Assembly (NCBI GenBank): GCA_002704915.1
Contig: PAIP01000084.1
Coordinates: 71,689 to 134,859, forward strand
Reading direction: 5' to 3'
Source of the DNA: Parvularcula sp.
GTDB taxonomy: Bacteria > Pseudomonadota > Alphaproteobacteria > Caulobacterales > Parvularculaceae
Length of the DNA: 63,171 nucleotides
The position numbers and the translations under genes are program-made. Numbering within the stretch: the stretch's first letter is position 1; the number at the start of each line of letters is the position of its first letter. Shown piece by piece: positions 1 to 8,334 of this stretch. The notes under the pieces are model-generated. The model saw only the letters and a program-made list of their open reading frames with translations, made no database searches and was not told the origin of the DNA.

Positions 1-366
1 CCCGCGCGCAGTTTTTACAGCGCCGCCAATTGATCGCATCCGGCGACGGAACTTTAACTCCAATGGGACTGAAGCGCCGCCTTTTCCCCGAAGGCTCGAC
101 TGCAACGGCCGGCCGGGTGCTAAACGCTCCGTCCGTCCGCGATCCGCGCGAAAACACGCGTTTGGGGTAATCGCGGCGGAGCGCCGCCCGCACACTGCGA
201 TCCGGACCAGTGGGAACGGCAGGCCACACCGCCTCTCAATGTCCGAACTGCGGAGCAGTATACGGCTGGAAAAAAGGTGGTGAAAAGTTATCCACCCCCT
301 CCGGTTTGGCCTTATACTGTCGCGCGCCCCGTGCGCTCCCCTGATGTTATCGAACATCGGAGATGA
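1..366. other. Left-edge stretch without a recognisable gene
   Basis: I see no convincing reading frame on either strand here. A single DnaA-box-like TTATCCACC lies at 288-296. It is also the right arm of a small hairpin (GGTGG 276-280 with CCACC 292-296). One such site is not evidence for an origin. The 100 bases before the gene at 367 probably carry its promoter, but no clear -35/-10 pair stands out. Confidence 0.4.
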
Positions 367-759
367 GTGGAGAAAGCCATGTTTCCAAATCCCGGACCGC
401 TCAATAAAGCCATGGGCAAACCGGAAAGCTTGCCCGGTTTTTTGTTTTCAAATCCGGTCGTTGCGGGTTTTTTTGCCATGATCATTTTGCCCGTGTTCGG
501 TGTGGCCGCAGCCATTTTCTTTGCGCAGCTAAACACAGGAACCGGTAGTTTCGATGCGGCGCGCGCCGGCGCCATTGTGGCTGTCCTGTTAGGCGCCCTG
601 ATCTATGGCGCAATTGCAGTCAGTGCGGTTTTCCTTTCCGAAGAACGCGCCGCACGATTGCTATTCGTTCTCGGCGGGATGATCGGCATTGGCGTGCTTA
701 TCGCATTTGACGTGTATGTGGCGGATTACCTTCGTGACGTTTTTTTCGAAGGGCGATAA
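367..759 (+). CDS. Small hypothetical membrane protein
   Basis: I do not recognise this 130-residue protein. It has three hydrophobic stretches long enough to cross the membrane: about residues 32-54 (VVAGFFAMIILPVFGVAAAI), 68-90 (AGAIVAVLLGALIYGAIAV) and 98-118 (LLFVLGGMIGIGVLIAFDV). The N-terminus is short and polar, and the C-terminus (FFEGR) is charged. The start at 367 is GTG; an ATG at 379 gives a protein four residues shorter and is equally possible. The gene stands alone, with 170 or more bases of non-coding DNA on each side. Base composition matches the surrounding GC-rich genome, so it looks native. Function unknown; a polytopic inner-membrane protein is all the sequence supports. 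Confidence 0.55.
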   Translation: MEKAMFPNPGPLNKAMGKPESLPGFLFSNPVVAGFFAMIILPVFGVAAAIFFAQLNTGTGSFDAARAGAIVAVLLGALIYGAIAVSAVFLSEERAARLLFVLGGMIGIGVLIAFDVYVADYLRDVFFEGR

Positions 760-987
760 TACCGCCGAGAAAGTGGTGAATAATATCACCCTCCTGTTTA
801 GCCTTTTATGTGGCCCGCTGCCGTTTATGCGGGCAGGATAAACAAGCAGCAGTGCTGTTAGCAGACCTCATGTTTGGCTGCCAATTTTAATAAGTACAGG
901 CTGAAATAATATCCAGTAAAATATTGTAATCAGATGATAGTGGCATATCTAAACTTGTGGGCGGGTTGGCAGAAGAGAAGGGCGCTT

Positions 988-1227
988 ATGACTGACAGAA
1001 ATTATGACCGGGCGGATCCGATGCTTAAGCGAGTAGGTGTTATGTTCGTAATAGTAGGATTGGCGCTAGGGATGGCTTGGGCCCAATATCCAGAAACTAT
1101 TTCGTGGAAGGCTGGGCTGTTTTCCTTTGGTGGTGGTCTGACGATTTTGTTTATGGCAGGTATTAGTCGCAGTTTGGGAGACAACGGAAAATCCAACACG
1201 GGGTTCCGCATCAATATCGACGATTAA
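988..1227 (+). CDS. Short hypothetical membrane protein, AT-richer than its surroundings
   Basis: This reads as a 79-residue protein starting at the ATG at 988 (MTDRNYDRADPM), which is preceded by a purine-rich AGAGAAGG ribosome-binding stretch. A longer in-frame start at 934 lacks a good site. Two membrane segments are visible, near residues 16-33 (VGVMFVIVGLALGMAWAQ) and 43-60. The C-terminus is polar (NGKSNTGFRINIDD). The coding region and the 200 bases before it are clearly richer in A and T than the core genes around them, which may mean transfer from elsewhere. No family recognised. It may be a small native protein or a remnant of a mobile insertion. Confidence 0.45.
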   Translation: MTDRNYDRADPMLKRVGVMFVIVGLALGMAWAQYPETISWKAGLFSFGGGLTILFMAGISRSLGDNGKSNTGFRINIDD

Positions 1228-1308
1228 ACCACGCCATGGCCACTAGAATGCGGCCATGGCCTCTATAATTGGCTAGACGGCTTGGCAACTCGTTATGCCG
1301 TGAAACGC

Positions 1309-1704
<396 letters not shown>

Positions 1705-1743
1705 TTACACCAGATCGTTGAATTCGAAAGGCGGCGACCCCTC

Positions 1744-3303
1744 GTGAACCCTTATCTTGTGCTCTCGGCCGATGAAATGCGCGCAGCCGAACGCGCGGCG
1801 ATGGACGCCGGGACGGCGTCGGCGGCGCTGATGGAGACGGCGGGGGGCAAGGCGGCGGAGATTATCCAGCGCGCCTGGTCGGCCCGGCCGGTCACGGTGG
1901 TCTCTGGCCCCGGCAATAATGGCGGCGACGGCTTCGTCGTTGCGCGCGAGCTTGCAAACGCCGGCTGGCCCGTGCGGGTCGGTCTGGTGGGCGAGCGCGA
2001 GGCCCTGAAGGGCGACGCCAAACTCATGGCCGATCTCTTCGAGGGGGAGATCGCTGCGTTTTCGCCGGAGCTGTTGAGTGGCGCCGGGCTGATCGTCGAT
2101 GCGATTTTCGGCAACGGCCTTGCGCGCGATGTGGAAGGCGCGGCGAAAGCGGCGATCGAGGCGATGAACGCCGCGCCCGCGCCGGTCTTCGCCATCGACC
2201 TGCCATCCGGCGTCAACGCTGATACCGGGGCGGTGATGGGAACGGCCGTTCAGGCGGCGCGCAGCGTCACCTTTCACGCGAGAAAGCCAGGGCATCTTCT
2301 GTTTCCGGGCCGAGCCTTGTCGGGCGCCGTCGACATCGCCGATATCGGCATCAGCGATGAGGCGTCTGCGAAAGCAGAACCGAAAACCTACGAAAACCAT
2401 CCCGCGCTCTGGGGCGCGATGTTTCCGAGGCCGCGCTGGGGCGGGCACAAATATACGCGCGGGAGCGTGATGGCGGTCTCGGGCGGACCGCTCAACACCG
2501 GCGCCATCCGGCTCGCGGCGGAGGGCGCGCTCAGGATCGGGGCGGGACTCGTAACCGTATTGTCGCCGCAGGCGGCGGCCCCGGTTCATGCAGCGCATCT
2601 CACCGCCATCATGCTGCGCGTTTGCGACAACGAGGAACATCTCGCGGCACATCTTGAAGACGCGGACCGTATCTCAATGTGCGTTGTTGCAGGGCCAGCC
2701 ATGAGTGTCGGCGCGAAGACCCAGAGAAATGTCCTCGCGATCCTGAACAGCAAGGCCGGCGCGGTGCTTGACGCCGATGCGATCACGAGTTTCGCGGATG
2801 AGCCGCAAGCCTTGTTTTCGGCCTTGCGCCCCGATGACGTGTTGACGCCGCATACGGGCGAGTTCGCGCGGCTGTTTCCCGATGAGGCGAAGTTGTTGCA
2901 GGAAGGCGGGGGCAAGCTCGCTGCAGCGCGCGCCGCGAGCGAGAAGGCCGGATGCGTCGTGGTGCTCAAGGGCGCCGACACGGTGATCGCGGCGCCTGAT
3001 GGGCGCGTCCTCATCAACGCCAATGCGCCGCCCGATCTTGCGACCGCGGGCGCTGGCGACGTCCTCGCCGGGTTCATCGCGGGGCTGAAGGCGCAAGGCA
3101 TGGACGGCTTCGCCGCTGCAGGCGCCGGTGTCTGGGTCCACGGCGCGACGGGGCAGGCGGCCGGGCCGGGGCTCATCGCCGAGGATCTTCCGCGCGCCGT
3201 CCCGACGGTCCTGCGCCAGCTTTTCGCCCCTCCCCAACAACAGCCTCAACAAGCGCCGCAGCAGCCCAATGCGCCTGACCAACAAGGCGCCGCGCAACAA
3301 TGA
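1744..3303 (+). CDS. nnrD: Bifunctional NAD(P)H-hydrate epimerase / ADP-dependent dehydratase
   Basis: This 519-residue fusion repairs damaged NAD(P)H. The N-terminal half (about residues 1-215) is the YjeF_N epimerase, with VVSGPGNNGGDGFVVAREL near residue 53 and AIDLPSGVNADTG near residue 150. The C-terminal half (about 220-490) is the ribokinase-like dehydratase, with LTPHTGEFARLF, VVLKGADTVIAAPDG and the catalytic-loop motif ATAGAGDVLAGFIAGLKAQG. The start is GTG at 1744. An unusual feature is the last 25 residues, which are almost only Q, P, A and N and extend beyond the enzyme fold. The stop overlaps the next start by 4 bases (ATGA), so the downstream acetyltransferase is probably translationally coupled. 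Known as nnrE/nnrD in bacteria; housekeeping. Confidence 0.93.
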   Translation: MNPYLVLSADEMRAAERAAMDAGTASAALMETAGGKAAEIIQRAWSARPVTVVSGPGNNGGDGFVVARELANAGWPVRVGLVGEREALKGDAKLMADLFEGEIAAFSPELLSGAGLIVDAIFGNGLARDVEGAAKAAIEAMNAAPAPVFAIDLPSGVNADTGAVMGTAVQAARSVTFHARKPGHLLFPGRALSGAVDIADIGISDEASAKAEPKTYENHPALWGAMFPRPRWGGHKYTRGSVMAVSGGPLNTGAIRLAAEGALRIGAGLVTVLSPQAAAPVHAAHLTAIMLRVCDNEEHLAAHLEDADRISMCVVAGPAMSVGAKTQRNVLAILNSKAGAVLDADAITSFADEPQALFSALRPDDVLTPHTGEFARLFPDEAKLLQEGGGKLAAARAASEKAGCVVVLKGADTVIAAPDGRVLINANAPPDLATAGAGDVLAGFIAGLKAQGMDGFAAAGAGVWVHGATGQAAGPGLIAEDLPRAVPTVLRQLFAPPQQQPQQAPQQPNAPDQQGAAQQ

Positions 3304-3800
3304 GCGGCGTTTCCGTTCGCCCGGCGGAGCGCCGGGACCTTGAGGCGATCACGGCACTTTATAATCATTTTGTGGAAAACACGGCCGTCACTTTCGATGT
3401 GGGCGCCTTTACGGTGAAGGCGAGGGAGCCCTGGTTCGCCCAGTTCGCGAGCCAAGGTCCGCACCGGCTTTTCGTGGCGGAACGGGAAGGGGCCTTCGCA
3501 GGCTATGCGGGCTCCATGGCGTTCAAGGCCAAGAAAGCCTACGCGACGTCGGTCGAGACGACGATCTATGTCGCCCCCGATCTGGCTGGCTGCGGCGTCG
3601 GCGGGACCCTCTATAAGCACCTTTTCTCAGCCCTCGCCGATGAGGATCTCCACCGGGCCTATGCGGGGATTGCGCTCCCTAATGACGGCTCGATCCGCTT
3701 CCATCGGCGCTTCGGATTCCAGGAGATCGGCACCTATCACGAGGTCGGCCGCAAATTCGGCCGCTATCATGACGTGACGTGGTTCGAAAAACGGCTGTAA
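3300..3800 (+). CDS. GNAT N-acetyltransferase, phosphinothricin acetyltransferase-like
   Basis: A 166-residue GNAT-fold acetyltransferase. The opening VSVRPAERRDLEAITALYNHFVENTAVTFD is characteristic of the PAT/MnaT group, whose members acetylate phosphinothricin or methionine sulfone and sulfoximine. The acetyl-CoA loop is recognisable as VAPDLAGCGVGGTLYKHL near residues 92-109, and the C-terminal part (GFQEIGTYHEVGRKFGRYHDVTWFEK) is the usual PAT ending. The ATG overlaps the nnr stop codon (ATGA at 3300-3303), indicating one transcript. The real substrate is unknown; such proteins are common as chromosomal housekeeping genes and need not mean herbicide resistance. Confidence 0.85.
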   Translation: MSGVSVRPAERRDLEAITALYNHFVENTAVTFDVGAFTVKAREPWFAQFASQGPHRLFVAEREGAFAGYAGSMAFKAKKAYATSVETTIYVAPDLAGCGVGGTLYKHLFSALADEDLHRAYAGIALPNDGSIRFHRRFGFQEIGTYHEVGRKFGRYHDVTWFEKRL

Positions 3801-3947
3801 TCGGAGGGCTGACGCCTCGACAGGCGGATTTTCTCTGTTATAGAAGCGCGCTCGCGAGGGGGCCGCCGCAGCCGCGCCGGCCCGTTTTGCTTTGCGCCCT
3901 TGGGTTGCGCCTTTCGGGGTTGCGCCTTTCGGCCGTTTCTGGGCCAT

Positions 3948-4032
3948 GCGGATGTGGCGGAACTGGTAGACGCACCAGATTTAGGTTCTGGCGCCGCGAG
4001 GCGTGGAGGTTCGAGTCCTCTCATCCGCACCA
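3948..4032 (+). tRNA. tRNA-Leu (anticodon TAG)
   Basis: An 85-base tRNA including an encoded CCA. The acceptor stem GCGGATG (3948-3954) pairs with CATCCGC (4022-4028), followed by ACCA. The anticodon stem CCAGA/TCTGG encloses the loop TTTAGGT, placing the anticodon TAG at 3982-3984. The long variable arm (GGCGCCGCGAGGCGT region) marks it as a class II tRNA, as expected for leucine. The T-loop reads GGTTCGAGTCC. Confidence 0.95.
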
Positions 4033-4111
4033 TTCGCAGCCGGCCGGAGGCCGCCGCGAGCATGACGAACGAGATTACCGGCCAGCCGGCCAAATGAAAG
4101 ACGAGATAAAA

Positions 4112-5473
4112 ATGGAAGTCATCGAGAAAAGCGCCGAAGGGCTCGACCGCAAATTCCAGGTGAAAGTCTCCGCCGAGGAGCTCGACAAGAAACTTGTCGC
4201 CAAGCTTGAGGAAGTCAAAGGCCGCGTTCATCTGAAAGGCTTCCGCAAGGGCAAGGCGCCCGTCGCGCATCTCAAAAAGCTCTACGGCAAGGGCATGATG
4301 GGCGAGATCATTCAGGACATCGTCACCGAGACATCGCAGAAAGCGTTCTCCGAGCGCGATCTTCAACCGGCGACGACGCCGCGCCCGGAGCTGATCTCCA
4401 AGATTGACGACGTCATCGAAGGCAAGGCCGATCTCGAATACGATCTTCAGGCGGAGATCCTGCCGACCTTCGAGCCTATGGACGTCTCCACGCTGAAGCT
4501 GACGCGCCCGGTCGCCGAAGTGCCGGAAAGCGATGTGGACGAGGCGCTCGCGAAAATCGCCGAACAGCAGGTGAGCTACAAGGAGCGCGGCAAGACCGCC
4601 AAAGCGAAAGAAAAGGATCAGGTTCTGATCGACTTTGTGGGCAAGGTCGACGGCGAAGAGTTCGAAGGCGGCAAAGGCGAGGGCTTTGAACTCGTGCTCG
4701 GTTCAGGCCAGTTCATCGCCGGGTTCGAGGACCAGCTTATCGGCGCCAAGACCGGCGACGACGTCGAAGTGAAAGTCACGTTCCCTGAAGAATATCACGC
4801 CAAGAATCTCGCGGGCAAAGATGCGGTCTTTGACGTGCATGTTCAGGAAGTGCGCGCGCCGGAAGAGCCCGCGATCGATGACGAACTCGCGAAGAAGGTC
4901 GGCCTCGAAAGCCTCGACGATCTGAAAAAGCGCATCAAGGAACGCATCGAGGGCGATTACAAAGATCTCTCCCGCAGCCATCTGAAGCGCTCGCTCCTCG
5001 ACAAGCTCGATGAAGCCCATGACTTCGAACTGCCGCAGGGCATGGTCAACGCCGAATTCGAGCAGATTTGGCGTCAGGTCGAATCGACCGAGCGCGACGA
5101 GGAAGACAAGGACAAGTCCGACGAGGAGCTGAAAGAGGAATACCGCAAGATCGCCGAACGCCGCGTGCGTCTCGGTCTCGTTCTGGCGGAAATCGGCAAG
5201 CGCGCCGAGGTCAAGGTTCCCTCGCAGGAACTTCAGCAGGCGGTCCAGCGTCAGGCGATCCAGGAAGCCCAGTATATGCAGATGCAGGGGCAGAATATTT
5301 CGCCGCAGGAAGTCCTGCAGTTCTATCAGAAGAACCCGCAGGCCTTGGAGCAGGTCCGCGCGCCGCTCTTTGAGGAAAAAGTCGTCGACTACATCATCGA
5401 GCGCGCCGAGGTGAAGGACAAAACCGTCAGCAAGGACAAGCTGATGGAAGAGCCGGACGGCGTCGACCTTTAA
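4112..5473 (+). CDS. tig: Trigger factor, ribosome-associated chaperone
   Basis: Trigger factor binds the ribosomal exit tunnel at L23 and shields nascent chains. The protein is 453 residues from the ATG at 4112, the usual family length. The N-terminal ribosome-binding domain includes the signature GFRKGKAP near residue 46. It is followed by a PPIase FKBP-like domain (about 155-245: DQVLIDFVGKVDGEEFEGG, FIAGFEDQLIGAKTGDDVEVKVTFPEEYH) and the helical C-terminal chaperone arms. The frame stays open far upstream through the tRNA, so length does not fix the start. I chose 4112 because MEVIEKSAEGLDRKF aligns with typical alphaproteobacterial N-termini; an ATG at 4094 adds six residues. It lies upstream of clpP and clpX, as in many Proteobacteria. 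Confidence 0.95.
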   Translation: MEVIEKSAEGLDRKFQVKVSAEELDKKLVAKLEEVKGRVHLKGFRKGKAPVAHLKKLYGKGMMGEIIQDIVTETSQKAFSERDLQPATTPRPELISKIDDVIEGKADLEYDLQAEILPTFEPMDVSTLKLTRPVAEVPESDVDEALAKIAEQQVSYKERGKTAKAKEKDQVLIDFVGKVDGEEFEGGKGEGFELVLGSGQFIAGFEDQLIGAKTGDDVEVKVTFPEEYHAKNLAGKDAVFDVHVQEVRAPEEPAIDDELAKKVGLESLDDLKKRIKERIEGDYKDLSRSHLKRSLLDKLDEAHDFELPQGMVNAEFEQIWRQVESTERDEEDKDKSDEELKEEYRKIAERRVRLGLVLAEIGKRAEVKVPSQELQQAVQRQAIQEAQYMQMQGQNISPQEVLQFYQKNPQALEQVRAPLFEEKVVDYIIERAEVKDKTVSKDKLMEEPDGVDL

Positions 5474-5843
5474 GTCCGGGCCCGCCGCCCGCGGTGAATC
5501 GCGCTTCGGTCATGAAATTGTGAAAGGGGAAGGCGGCTTCCGCGCCGCCCTCGTCTTCGTCACGGTTAATGTTGAGTTTAGTCTGAAAGCGCCAAATTCG
5601 GACGGAAGCGCGCCGCCTTGCGGCAATCCGTTCCGGTTTCGGAACAGATGCAATCAATATCTTGCATTTTCAAAAGAATAACCCTCGCTTAAGCGGGACG
5701 CGTTAGGCTGCGCAAAATGAGGGCTGGCGCCCAGCGCCGGAGCCCCCATCTTAAGGAAGAATTTTAACCGGCCGGACCCGCCTCGACGCCGGCCGGACGC
5801 GATGAGAAACAGGCCGCAAGGCAAGAAAGACGCTTAAGGAAGG
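5474..5843. other. Intergenic region between tig and clpP
   Basis: No gene is evident in these 370 bases. A short hairpin with arms GGCGGC and GCCGCC lies near 5530-5550 without a T tract, so it is not a convincing terminator. The AT-richer part around 5640-5690 is the likely place for the clpP promoter. CTTGCA at about 5660 followed by an ACCCTCGCTT stretch loosely resembles a heat-shock (sigma-32) promoter, but I would not rely on it. Confidence 0.35.
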
Positions 5844-6476
5844 ATGTCGATGAAAGACCCCCTGGATATTTACATGAACACGCTCGTCCCCATGGTCGTC
5901 GAGCAGTCGAGCCGGGGCGAACGCGCCTACGACATTTATTCGCGGCTCCTGAAAGAGCGGATCATTTTCCTCTCCGGCCCCGTGCATGACCAGGTTTCGA
6001 CCCTGATCATCGCCCAGCTTCTGTTTCTGGAGGCGGAAAACCCCAAAAAGGAAATCGCCTTTTATATCAACAGCCCGGGCGGCTCGGTCTCGGCCGGCCT
6101 CGCGATGTACGACACCATGCGGTATATCCGCCCGGCGGTCTCCACCATGTGCGTCGGGATGGCGGCCTCCATGGGCTCGCTGCTCCTCACGGCTGGGGAG
6201 AAAGAGATGCGCTTTTCGCTCCCGAACTCCCGGATCATGGTCCACCAGCCCTCCGGCGGCTTCCAGGGCCAGGCCTCCGATATTGAGCGCCACGCTCAGG
6301 ACATCATCAAGATCAAGCGCCGGCTGAACGAGATTTATGTCCACCACACTGGCCAATCCTATGAAACTATTGAGAAAACCCTAGACCGCGACCATTTCAT
6401 GGACCCGGAAGAGGCGGTTTCCTTCGGATTGATCGACAAAGTATTGAGTGAGCGCACCGCGCCGTCGGAGTCGTAA
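5844..6476 (+). CDS. clpP: ATP-dependent Clp protease proteolytic subunit
   Basis: ClpP forms the two-ring, 14-subunit serine protease chamber that degrades substrates unfolded by ClpX or ClpA. The 210-residue protein holds the catalytic triad: Ser109 in GMAASMG, His134 in IMVHQPSGG and Asp183 in [27 protein letters not shown] is the family signature. The strong site AAGGAAGG (5836-5843) directly abuts the ATG at 5844, whereas the ATG at 5850 (MKDPLD) is six bases from it and may be the true start. clpX follows 240 bases later on the same strand, the standard arrangement. Confidence 0.97.
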   Translation: MSMKDPLDIYMNTLVPMVVEQSSRGERAYDIYSRLLKERIIFLSGPVHDQVSTLIIAQLLFLEAENPKKEIAFYINSPGGSVSAGLAMYDTMRYIRPAVSTMCVGMAASMGSLLLTAGEKEMRFSLPNSRIMVHQPSGGFQGQASDIERHAQDIIKIKRRLNEIYVHHTGQSYETIEKTLDRDHFMDPEEAVSFGLIDKVLSERTAPSES

Positions 6477-6714
6477 GGAGGGGAAAATTCACCATATCCG
6501 TTAAGCTAGGGACGAAATGGTTCCTTGATTGGTTCGGTCGGAATATGGTCCTATGGCGAGTGGCCCGAAACGGCCTTGGCGCCAATCGTGCAGCTTGGCG
6601 GGACAGCGGCGGCCGAAAAGGCCGGGTTCCGGCGCAGGTTGCGCCAGTAAATCATGAATGGCGTTGGCCTTTTTCCGTTTTCGGGTGCGGCGCTGACGAA
6701 GGAGTGCAGGTATA

Positions 6715-8001
6715 GTGAGCAAGATCGGCGGCAAGAGCAGCGGCGGTGACGGGAAAAACACCCTTTACTGCTCATTCTGCGGCAAGAGCCAGCACGAGGT
6801 CAGAAAGCTGATCGCGGGTCCGACCGTATTCATCTGCGATGAATGCGTCGAACTGTGCATGGACATCATCCGCGAGGAATCGAAATCGTCGCTGGTCAAG
6901 GCCACCGACGGCGTTCCGAGCCCGCAGCAAATCCACAAGGTTCTCGATGACTATGTCATCGGCCAGTCGCAGGCCAAACGGGTTCTCTCGGTCGCGGTGC
7001 ATAACCACTTCAAGCGGCTCAACCACGCGGCGAAGAACAACGATGTCGAACTCGCAAAATCGAACATCCTCCTGATCGGTCCCACGGGGTCGGGCAAGAC
7101 GCTGCTGGCGCAGACGCTGGCGCGGATCCTCGACGTGCCGTTCACCATGGCCGACGCGACGACGCTGACCGAAGCCGGTTATGTAGGCGAGGATGTGGAA
7201 AACATCATTCTCAAGCTGCTTCAGGCTGCCGATTATAATGTGGAGCGCGCCCAGCGCGGCATCGTCTATATCGACGAGGTCGACAAGATTTCCCGCAAGT
7301 CGGACAATCCCTCCATCACCCGCGACGTGTCGGGCGAGGGCGTGCAGCAGGCGCTGTTGAAGATCATGGAAGGCACGGTCGCTTCCGTGCCGCCGCAGGG
7401 CGGGCGTAAGCATCCCCAGCAGGAATTCCTTCAGGTCGACACGACGAACATCCTGTTCATCGTCGGCGGCGCTTTTGCGGGGCTTGAAAAAGTCATCGCG
7501 GGGCGCGGCGAAGGCTCCTCCATCGGTTTCGGCGCTGAAGTGAAAAGCGAGGACGATCGCCGCATTGGCGCCATCCTTCAGGAAGTTGAGCCGGAAGATC
7601 TTTTGAAATTCGGTCTGATTCCTGAATTTGTCGGCCGTCTGCCGGTTATCGCCACCCTTGAAGATCTCGATGAAGATGCGCTGATCCAGATCCTCACCTC
7701 GCCGAAGAACGCGCTGATCAAGCAATATCAGCGTCTCTTCGAAATGGAGGATGTGAAGCTGACCTTCACCGATGACGCCAAGTCGGCGATCGCCCGTAAG
7801 GCGATTGCGCGCAAAACCGGCGCACGCGGCCTTCGCTCGATCATGGAGGGCATTCTCCTCGATTCCATGTTCGAACTGCCGACGCTCGAAGGCGTTGTGG
7901 AAGTGGTCGTCAATGGCGAGGTCGTCGAAGGCAACGCGACGCCGCTCTACATCTACGCCGATCGCGACAAGCAGGCGGTCGAGGCCGACGCCAGCGCGTA
8001 A
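6715..8001 (+). CDS. clpX: ATP-dependent Clp protease ATP-binding subunit
   Basis: ClpX is the hexameric AAA+ unfoldase that recognises tagged substrates and threads them into ClpP. The 428-residue protein starts with GTG at 6715, behind an AAGGAG-type site near 6699. The N-terminal zinc-binding domain shows the four cysteines in [10 protein letters not shown] and [10 protein letters not shown]. The Walker A motif GPTGSGKT begins at about residue 122 and Walker B is [10 protein letters not shown]. The pore-loop and sensor regions are normal ([32 protein letters not shown]). The length is typical. A clear rho-independent terminator follows at 8032, so lon has its own promoter. Confidence 0.97.
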   Translation: MSKIGGKSSGGDGKNTLYCSFCGKSQHEVRKLIAGPTVFICDECVELCMDIIREESKSSLVKATDGVPSPQQIHKVLDDYVIGQSQAKRVLSVAVHNHFKRLNHAAKNNDVELAKSNILLIGPTGSGKTLLAQTLARILDVPFTMADATTLTEAGYVGEDVENIILKLLQAADYNVERAQRGIVYIDEVDKISRKSDNPSITRDVSGEGVQQALLKIMEGTVASVPPQGGRKHPQQEFLQVDTTNILFIVGGAFAGLEKVIAGRGEGSSIGFGAEVKSEDDRRIGAILQEVEPEDLLKFGLIPEFVGRLPVIATLEDLDEDALIQILTSPKNALIKQYQRLFEMEDVKLTFTDDAKSAIARKAIARKTGARGLRSIMEGILLDSMFELPTLEGVVEVVVNGEVVEGNATPLYIYADRDKQAVEADASA

Positions 8002-8031
8002 TCGCGCGACGCCGTTTGGTGAAAATTCAGG

Positions 8032-8061
8032 CGCCGCCCCTGTTAGAGGGGGCGGCGTTTT
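8032..8061 (+). terminator. Rho-independent terminator after clpX
   Basis: A perfect nine-base stem CGCCGCCCC (8032-8040) and GGGGCGGCG (8049-8057) with a short loop is followed directly by TTTT. It ends the clpX transcript. The rest of the region up to lon (8062-8334) has no gene. TTGCGC followed by TCTATA near 8240-8270 could be part of the lon promoter, but this is weak. Confidence 0.85.
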
Positions 8062-8334
8062 CTTATTATTTGAGGAAAATCAGCGCCTTCCCGCCGCCTT
8101 GAAATGGCGGGAAAGACCGCCACATTAACTGCGTATTCGCGGCCGTTGTCTAAAGTGACGGTCAGCCTTTTCATCTGCCTCTAGAGCCTTTCAAATAACA
8201 GGCGATTTCGGTGAGAGGCGCGGCGGCTTTCATGAAGCGTTGCGCAAAAAGGCGAACCGCCGCTCTATATGGAGACGGGCGCGAGAAAATCCGGCGCGTG
8301 CTGTGAAGACAGGCGCGACCTCAAGGAGTGATTG

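Noticed and set aside
288-296. DnaA-box-like TTATCCACC suggesting an origin
   Set aside because: Only one copy, no AT-rich unwinding region and no dnaA or other origin-linked genes nearby.
813-834. GCCCGC...GCGGGC hairpin after the first membrane gene as a terminator
   Set aside because: The stem is only six base pairs with a ten-base loop and no T tract follows.
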